Positions 5,985 to 9,411 of a DNA stretch of 9,411 bases are shown here, in pieces (position 1 is the first letter of the stretch; every line of letters begins with the position of its first letter). The DNA is from an uncultured Bacilli bacterium (GTDB lineage: Bacteria > Bacillota_I > Bacilli_A > RF39 > UBA660): NCBI GenBank assembly GCA_944363695.1, contig CALVUW010000041.1:1-9411 (forward strand), read 5' to 3'. The notes under the pieces are model-generated. The model ran no database searches. It saw only the letters and a list, made by a program, of their open reading frames with translations, and had not been told where the DNA came from. Both the position numbers and the translations under genes were made by a program.

Positions 5985-8933
5985 ATGTACTTAAAGGAGA
6001 TAATAACAAACGGATTTAAATCATTTGCCGATAAAATGACGATTGCTTTGGATGATCAAATCACTTGTATTGTTGGACCTAATGGTAGTGGTAAAAGTAA
6101 TGTTGTGGATGCGGTTCGTTGGGTATTAGGTGAACAATCTGTTAAAAGCTTACGTGGAGCGGGGTCTATGAGTGATGTTATTTTTGCTGGTAGTGCTTCT
6201 CGTAAAGCTAAAAATGCGGCAAGTGTGGAATTGGTCTTTGATAATAGTGACCATTACTTAAACATTAATTATACAGAAGTATCTATTAAACGTCGTGTTT
6301 TTCGTAGTGGCGAGAATGAATATTATATTAATCAAGAAAGATGTCGCCTAAAAGATATCATTAACTTATTCTTAGATAGTGGTGTAGGAAGAGAATCATT
6401 TAATATTATCTCACAAGGAGAAGTACAAAAAATATTAAGTGAAAGCAAAGAAGATCGTCGGGCTATCTTTGAAGAAGCGGCAGGTATTTTAAAATATAAA
6501 AAACGAAAAGAAGAAGCTTTACGAAAGTTAGATAGAACTCATGATTCACTAGATAGAGTCGAAGATATTATTCTAGAGTTAGAAGTACAGGTAAAACCTT
6601 TAAAGGAACAGAGTGAAAAAGCGAAAGACTATTTGGAAAATAAAGAAAATTTAGAGAAACTAGAAATTGCTTTATTAGCCTATGATATTTATCAATTAGA
6701 TCAAGAAAAACAATTGTTACTTACGAAACAAGAACAATTACAAATGGAAATTACTAAATTAATGAACACGACAACAGTTGCTAGTAGCGATACATTAAAA
6801 TTAAAAACCGAGCAATTGCAGAAAGAGCAGGTGTTGGCGGTTTCTCAATCTGAACTTTTAAAAGCGGCAGAAGATGTTGTTAGCTTAAATGGAGAATTGA
6901 CCTTGTTAAGAGCACAACGAGATGCGAATGATCAAGAAGAAAAGATTCAAAAGAGTAGGCAGTTATATATTGAAAAAGCAAGTGTTGAAAAACAATTAGC
7001 CTTATTAACAGAGAAAACAACAAATCTACAAGAGGAAATCATTAAGAAAAAGCAAACGTTAGAAGAGTATCAACAGCAGTTAAATAGATTGAAATTAGAA
7101 AGAAAACAGTTAGAGCAAGATTATAGTAAAGTAGATCGAGATAGTCTATCGTATCAGCACAAAATAGAATTATTACAACAAGAAGAGGAGAGGGGAACCA
7201 ATCTTCCACAAGCGGTTCGGACAATTTTGCAGGATAAGAATTTAACAGGTATTTATGACCGGATTGGTAATGTTGTAAAGGTAAAAGATAATTTAGCAAG
7301 AGCTTTAGACGTAGCTTTAACGAGTAGTAAGAACTTTATCATTGTTCAAGATGAAAATAGTGCTAAAGCCGCGATAGAATATTTGAAAAACAAGCGGTTA
7401 GGTCGAGCTACCTTTTTCCCTCTAACGGTTATTCAAAAACGTTATGTTGATCAAACAACGTTGCATAAGTTAAATAATCAACCAGGATTTCTTGGTGTTT
7501 TAGCAGATCTAGTTACTTGCGATCCATTGTATCAAAATATTATTTATAATCAGCTTGGTCTTGTCCTTGTTGCAGAAGATATGGATGCTGCTTTATTCTT
7601 AAGCAAAGTAGTAGAAAAACGTTATAAGATTGTCACCCTAGCAGGCGATGTTATTAATGTGGGTGGTTCAATGACCGGTGGTAGCTTCTATCAAGGTAGA
7701 AGTAGCATAACTATACACCAGGAAATTGCTACTTTAACAGCTAATTTAGAAGAGGCTAAAATAACTAGAAATAGTTTGATTGATAAATTGACAACACAAA
7801 AAGAAAAAATAGAAAAGATAGAGGAAGCAATTTTTCAATTAGTACAACAAAATACTAGTTATAATGAACAGCAACAAGATTTAAAAAGAGAGCAAGAAAC
7901 GTTAGAAACACAATTAACGAATTTAAAAAATCAATTGGAAAATTTAGAAAGTACAACTGATGATTTAGCTAAAAAAGAAACGGATATTATTGATCAATTT
8001 TATCAAAAAAGTGCAGAGAAAGAAAAATTAGAAAATAAAATCAATAAACTACAACAAGAACTAGCTATTATTAAGAAACAGATAGAAGATATTGAAGCTG
8101 ACAATAAATACCAAAATAGCTTATTACGGCAACAAGAAGAAGAAAAGAATCGTGTGGATATTCGACTAAGTCGAATTGATGTTCAACTAGATACGATGTT
8201 AGATACATTATCAACCGATTATAGTATGACCTATGAGAAAGCTAGAAAAGATTACTCACTAGACATGGAAGTGGAAGAGGCTAGACCGAAAGTACAATTT
8301 TATAAAAATAATATTAAAAATTTAGGTATGGTCAACTTAGCAGCGATTGAAGAATATGAGAGAGTGAGCAGTCGCTATGAATTTTTATTACATCAAAAAG
8401 AAGATTTAGAAAAAGCACAAGGCACTTTACTTGAAATCATGAACGAAATGGATGAAGTGATGAAAGAAGAATTCCTTCGAACTTTTGAAGAAATTCGTCA
8501 GGAATTTAAACAAGTATTTAAAGAATTATTCCATGGCGGAACAGCAGATTTACAATTGAGTGAGCCTGAAGATTTATTAACAACTGGTATTGATATTATT
8601 GCTAGTCCTCCTGGTAAAAAATTATCAACTATTAATTTATTATCCGGTGGAGAGAAAACACTTACCGCCATCAGTTTATTATTTGCTATTTTAAATATTC
8701 GTATCGTACCATTTTGTATTTTCGATGAAGTGGAAGCGGCTTTAGATGAAGCTAATGTTGATCAATTTGGTCATTATTTAGCCCACTATAAAGATAAAAC
8801 CCAATTTTTGATTATTACCCATAAGAAGAAAACAATGGAATATGCAGATACTTTATATGGTATTACCATGCAAGAATCAGGTGTTTCTAAATTAGTTAGT
8901 GTTAAATTAACTACCAAAGAAGAATTAATCTAA
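5985..8933 (+). CDS. smc: Chromosome partition/condensin protein SMC (short-arm form)
   Basis: Structural-maintenance-of-chromosomes ATPase of 982 aa, core of the SMC-ScpAB condensin that organises and segregates the nucleoid. The N-terminal head starts canonically with MYLKEIITNGFKSFADKM and has Walker A GPNGSGKSN (31-39, K37), R58 and Q-loop Q144. An N-terminal coiled coil spans about 168-401, the hinge about 402-575 (ending near GGSMTGG, 560-566) and a second coiled coil about 576-825. The C-terminal head has signature LLSGGEK (885-891), Walker B CIFDE (911-915), D-loop ALD and switch H946. All catalytic motifs are intact. Bacillus subtilis SMC is about 1186 aa; the deficit is shared almost equally by both arms, so this is a coherent short form as in mycoplasma P115, not a truncation. 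AAGGA directly abuts ATG 5985, unusually close; the upstream frame hits TAG at 5964-5966, and no other start fits the family. Confidence 0.97.
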   Translation: MYLKEIITNGFKSFADKMTIALDDQITCIVGPNGSGKSNVVDAVRWVLGEQSVKSLRGAGSMSDVIFAGSASRKAKNAASVELVFDNSDHYLNINYTEVSIKRRVFRSGENEYYINQERCRLKDIINLFLDSGVGRESFNIISQGEVQKILSESKEDRRAIFEEAAGILKYKKRKEEALRKLDRTHDSLDRVEDIILELEVQVKPLKEQSEKAKDYLENKENLEKLEIALLAYDIYQLDQEKQLLLTKQEQLQMEITKLMNTTTVASSDTLKLKTEQLQKEQVLAVSQSELLKAAEDVVSLNGELTLLRAQRDANDQEEKIQKSRQLYIEKASVEKQLALLTEKTTNLQEEIIKKKQTLEEYQQQLNRLKLERKQLEQDYSKVDRDSLSYQHKIELLQQEEERGTNLPQAVRTILQDKNLTGIYDRIGNVVKVKDNLARALDVALTSSKNFIIVQDENSAKAAIEYLKNKRLGRATFFPLTVIQKRYVDQTTLHKLNNQPGFLGVLADLVTCDPLYQNIIYNQLGLVLVAEDMDAALFLSKVVEKRYKIVTLAGDVINVGGSMTGGSFYQGRSSITIHQEIATLTANLEEAKITRNSLIDKLTTQKEKIEKIEEAIFQLVQQNTSYNEQQQDLKREQETLETQLTNLKNQLENLESTTDDLAKKETDIIDQFYQKSAEKEKLENKINKLQQELAIIKKQIEDIEADNKYQNSLLRQQEEEKNRVDIRLSRIDVQLDTMLDTLSTDYSMTYEKARKDYSLDMEVEEARPKVQFYKNNIKNLGMVNLAAIEEYERVSSRYEFLLHQKEDLEKAQGTLLEIMNEMDEVMKEEFLRTFEEIRQEFKQVFKELFHGGTADLQLSEPEDLLTTGIDIIASPPGKKLSTINLLSGGEKTLTAISLLFAILNIRIVPFCIFDEVEAALDEANVDQFGHYLAHYKDKTQFLIITHKKKTMEYADTLYGITMQESGVSKLVSVKLTTKEELI

Positions 8934-8955
8934 TAACTGGTTATATAGCCAATTA
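8934..8955 (+). other. Short hairpin after smc, no U-tract
   Basis: TAACTGGTTATATAGCCAATTA can fold into a small imperfect hairpin (TGGTT/AGCCA with one G-U pair, plus outer TAA/TTA). It is not followed by a T run, so it is a weak or non-functional terminator. Transcripts of smc probably continue to the strong terminator at 9094-9124. Confidence 0.3.
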
Positions 8956-8959
8956 TCGG

Positions 8960-8988
8960 TAGACAGTTTATCAATTTTTTGCTATATT
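8960..8988 (+). promoter_or_regulatory. Sigma-A type promoter of the surface-protein leader
   Basis: TAGACA (8960-8965, five of six) and TATATT (8983-8988) are separated by exactly 17 nt. Transcription would begin near 8995, giving a leader of about 160 nt before ATG 9156. It is the best promoter match upstream of that gene and lies in front of both the short ORF and the terminator hairpin. Confidence 0.65.
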
Positions 8989-9015
8989 ATGTATAAGATA
9001 GAAAGTAGGGATAAT

Positions 9016-9057
9016 ATGAAAAATAGCTACAAGTTAACTCGGGGGGGGGTACTTTAG
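9016..9057 (+). CDS. Putative 13-codon leader peptide containing a G9 tract
   Basis: ATG 9016 is preceded at 5 nt by AGGG (9007-9010) and encodes MKNSYKLTRGGVL before TAG (9055-9057). Codons 9-12 are formed by the run of nine G. Changing the run length moves the stop. With 10 G it ends at 9063-9065. With 8 or 11 G it continues to TAA at 9104-9106, inside the downstream terminator hairpin. The peptide resembles nothing I know. Translation is inferred only from the start codon and ribosome binding site, so this may be non-coding. Confidence 0.35.
   Translation: MKNSYKLTRGGVL
9041..9049 (+). repeat. G9 homopolymer tract
   Basis: Nine consecutive G in an AT-rich, otherwise G-run-poor sequence. 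Such tracts are classic hot spots for slipped-strand length changes. It lies between the promoter and start codon of an exported-protein gene, where phase-variable tracts are often found. A sequencing or assembly error in run length is possible. Confidence 0.9.
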
Positions 9058-9075
9058 AAGTATAATCAATACTTT
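9057..9075 (+). other. Leader hairpin with an alternative pairing partner
   Basis: AAGTAT (9058-9063) and ATACTT (9069-9074) form a 6-bp hairpin with loop AATCA, extendable by a G-U pair. The right arm can instead pair with the 5' end of the transcript: AGAAAGTA (9000-9007) with TACTTTCT (9070-9077), 8 bp. The two structures exclude each other. Confidence 0.4.
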
Positions 9076-9093
9076 CTTTTATCGCGTTAAGAT

Positions 9094-9124
9094 AAGAACA
9101 GGATAATGGTATTCTGTTCTTTTT
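9094..9124 (+). terminator. Strong terminator/attenuator ahead of the surface-protein gene
   Basis: AAGAACAGGATA (9094-9105) pairs with TATTCTGTTCTT (9110-9121) over 12 bp, with one G-U pair and an ATGG loop, followed by further T residues to 9124. Only 31 nt separate it from ATG 9156, too few for an independent promoter downstream. RNA from the 8960 promoter must pass it to express the surface protein, so it probably acts as an attenuator and also ends smc read-through. Confidence 0.88.
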
Positions 9125-9155
9125 AGTGGTTGAAAATAGGAGAAGGAGTAGAAAT

Positions 9156-9411
9156 ATGAAAAAGAAAAAAGAATTAATTATATCGATGATAGCAATTGTG
9201 GTATTGGTACTAGCAATTGTAGGAGTGAGTTTTGCAGCATTCAACTATAGTCGTACTGGTGAACAACTAAATACGATTACTTCTGGTGCGATCAATATGC
9301 AATATACAGAAACCGATAATGTTATCCAAATTGATAAAGCTTTACCAACAACGGATGCAACTGGTACAGTGAGATTAAAAGAAGGAGAATATTTTGATTT
9401 TAGTGTTAGTG
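9156..9411 (+). CDS. Exported surface protein, N-terminal part (TasA/camelysin-like)
   Basis: The gene runs off the right edge, with 85 codons visible. The start is ATG 9156, 7 nt after AAGGAG (9143-9148). Residues 1-6 are MKKKKE, then a hydrophobic segment of about 20 residues (7-26, rich in Ile/Val/Leu) ends in VSFAAF, which is a signal peptide or N-terminal anchor. The following NYSRTGEQLNTITSGAINM and the segment ALPTTDATGTV recall TasA/camelysin-type or SipW-processed proteins, in which the mature chain begins just after the AAF-type site and enters a beta-sandwich domain. From memory, proteins with this N-terminus in gut Firmicutes can carry DUF6273-like C-termini, as seen in the fragment at 1-665. 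No function beyond surface or matrix localisation can be assigned. Confidence 0.75.
   Translation, partial: MKKKKELIISMIAIVVLVLAIVGVSFAAFNYSRTGEQLNTITSGAINMQYTETDNVIQIDKALPTTDATGTVRLKEGEYFDFSVS

Noticed and set aside
7042..7299. Open frame on the - strand
   Set aside because: It is fully antisense to the smc coiled-coil and hinge region, without promoter or recognisable protein. It is a shadow of repetitive Gln/Leu/Lys codons.
8987..9244. Open frame on the - strand over the leader and signal-peptide region
   Set aside because: It is antisense to the well-supported signal-peptide gene and leader; its Phe/Leu run is the complement of the Lys-rich start and T-rich terminator.
1..9411. TGA recoded as tryptophan (Mollicutes code)
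   Set aside because: No gene stops at TGA, which raised the question. However, tryptophan is encoded by TGG and no reading frame needs TGA read-through; eight stops are too few to conclude anything.
1..9411. CRISPR arrays, tRNA or rRNA genes, insertion sequences, att sites
   Set aside because: I found no regularly spaced repeats, cloverleaf-like sequences, transposase or integrase motifs, or flanking inverted repeats.

Overview
The window is AT-rich, every supported gene is on the + strand, and genes are packed between U-rich intrinsic terminators with strong AGGAGG-type ribosome binding sites. This fits a low-GC Gram-positive (Bacillota/Mollicutes-like) bacterium. An [FeFe]-hydrogenase, a rubrerythrin and a PerR-type repressor point to an anaerobe that must handle traces of oxygen or peroxide. 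The short SMC protein (982 aa) resembles the P115 type of Mollicutes and relatives. The two surface proteins at the edges are of a kind I associate with uncultured gut Erysipelotrichia/RF39-like lineages. Tryptophan is encoded by TGG and no gene needs TGA readthrough, so the standard bacterial code is enough. The taxonomic placement is inference.

Layout. (1) 1-665: C-terminal part of an exported Ser/Thr/Gly/Tyr-rich protein with a DUF6273-like end, closed by a terminator at 687-720. (2) 707-3111: a redox-stress operon with a consensus-like promoter, a perfect 9-1-9 Fur/PerR palindrome over the predicted transcription start, then perR, an [FeFe]-hydrogenase (17-nt overlap), rubrerythrin and a terminator. 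(3) 3130-4014: a TPR/ST7-like protein between two terminators. (4) 4018-5778: an extended -10 promoter driving a putative PD-(D/E)XK-like nuclease and an AlkD-family DNA glycosylase 2 nt apart. (5) 5779-5984: a regulatory gap with two extended -10 motifs and a possible terminator between them. (6) 5985-8933: smc, without its usual partners rnc and ftsY. (7) 8934-9155: a leader region with a promoter, a 13-codon ORF containing a run of nine G, and a strong 12-bp terminator hairpin placed before (8) 9156-end: the N-terminus of another exported, TasA/camelysin-like surface protein.

How they work together. The perR-hydrogenase-rubrerythrin unit looks like a self-regulated peroxide-defence module in which hydrogenase and rubrerythrin share electron flow. 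The nuclease-AlkD pair looks like a DNA repair or DNA-targeting unit. The most unusual element is the leader of the last gene. Losing one G (or gaining two) would carry the leader reading frame from a stop at 9055-9057 to a stop inside the terminator hairpin. This suggests a phase-variable attenuator controlling a surface protein.
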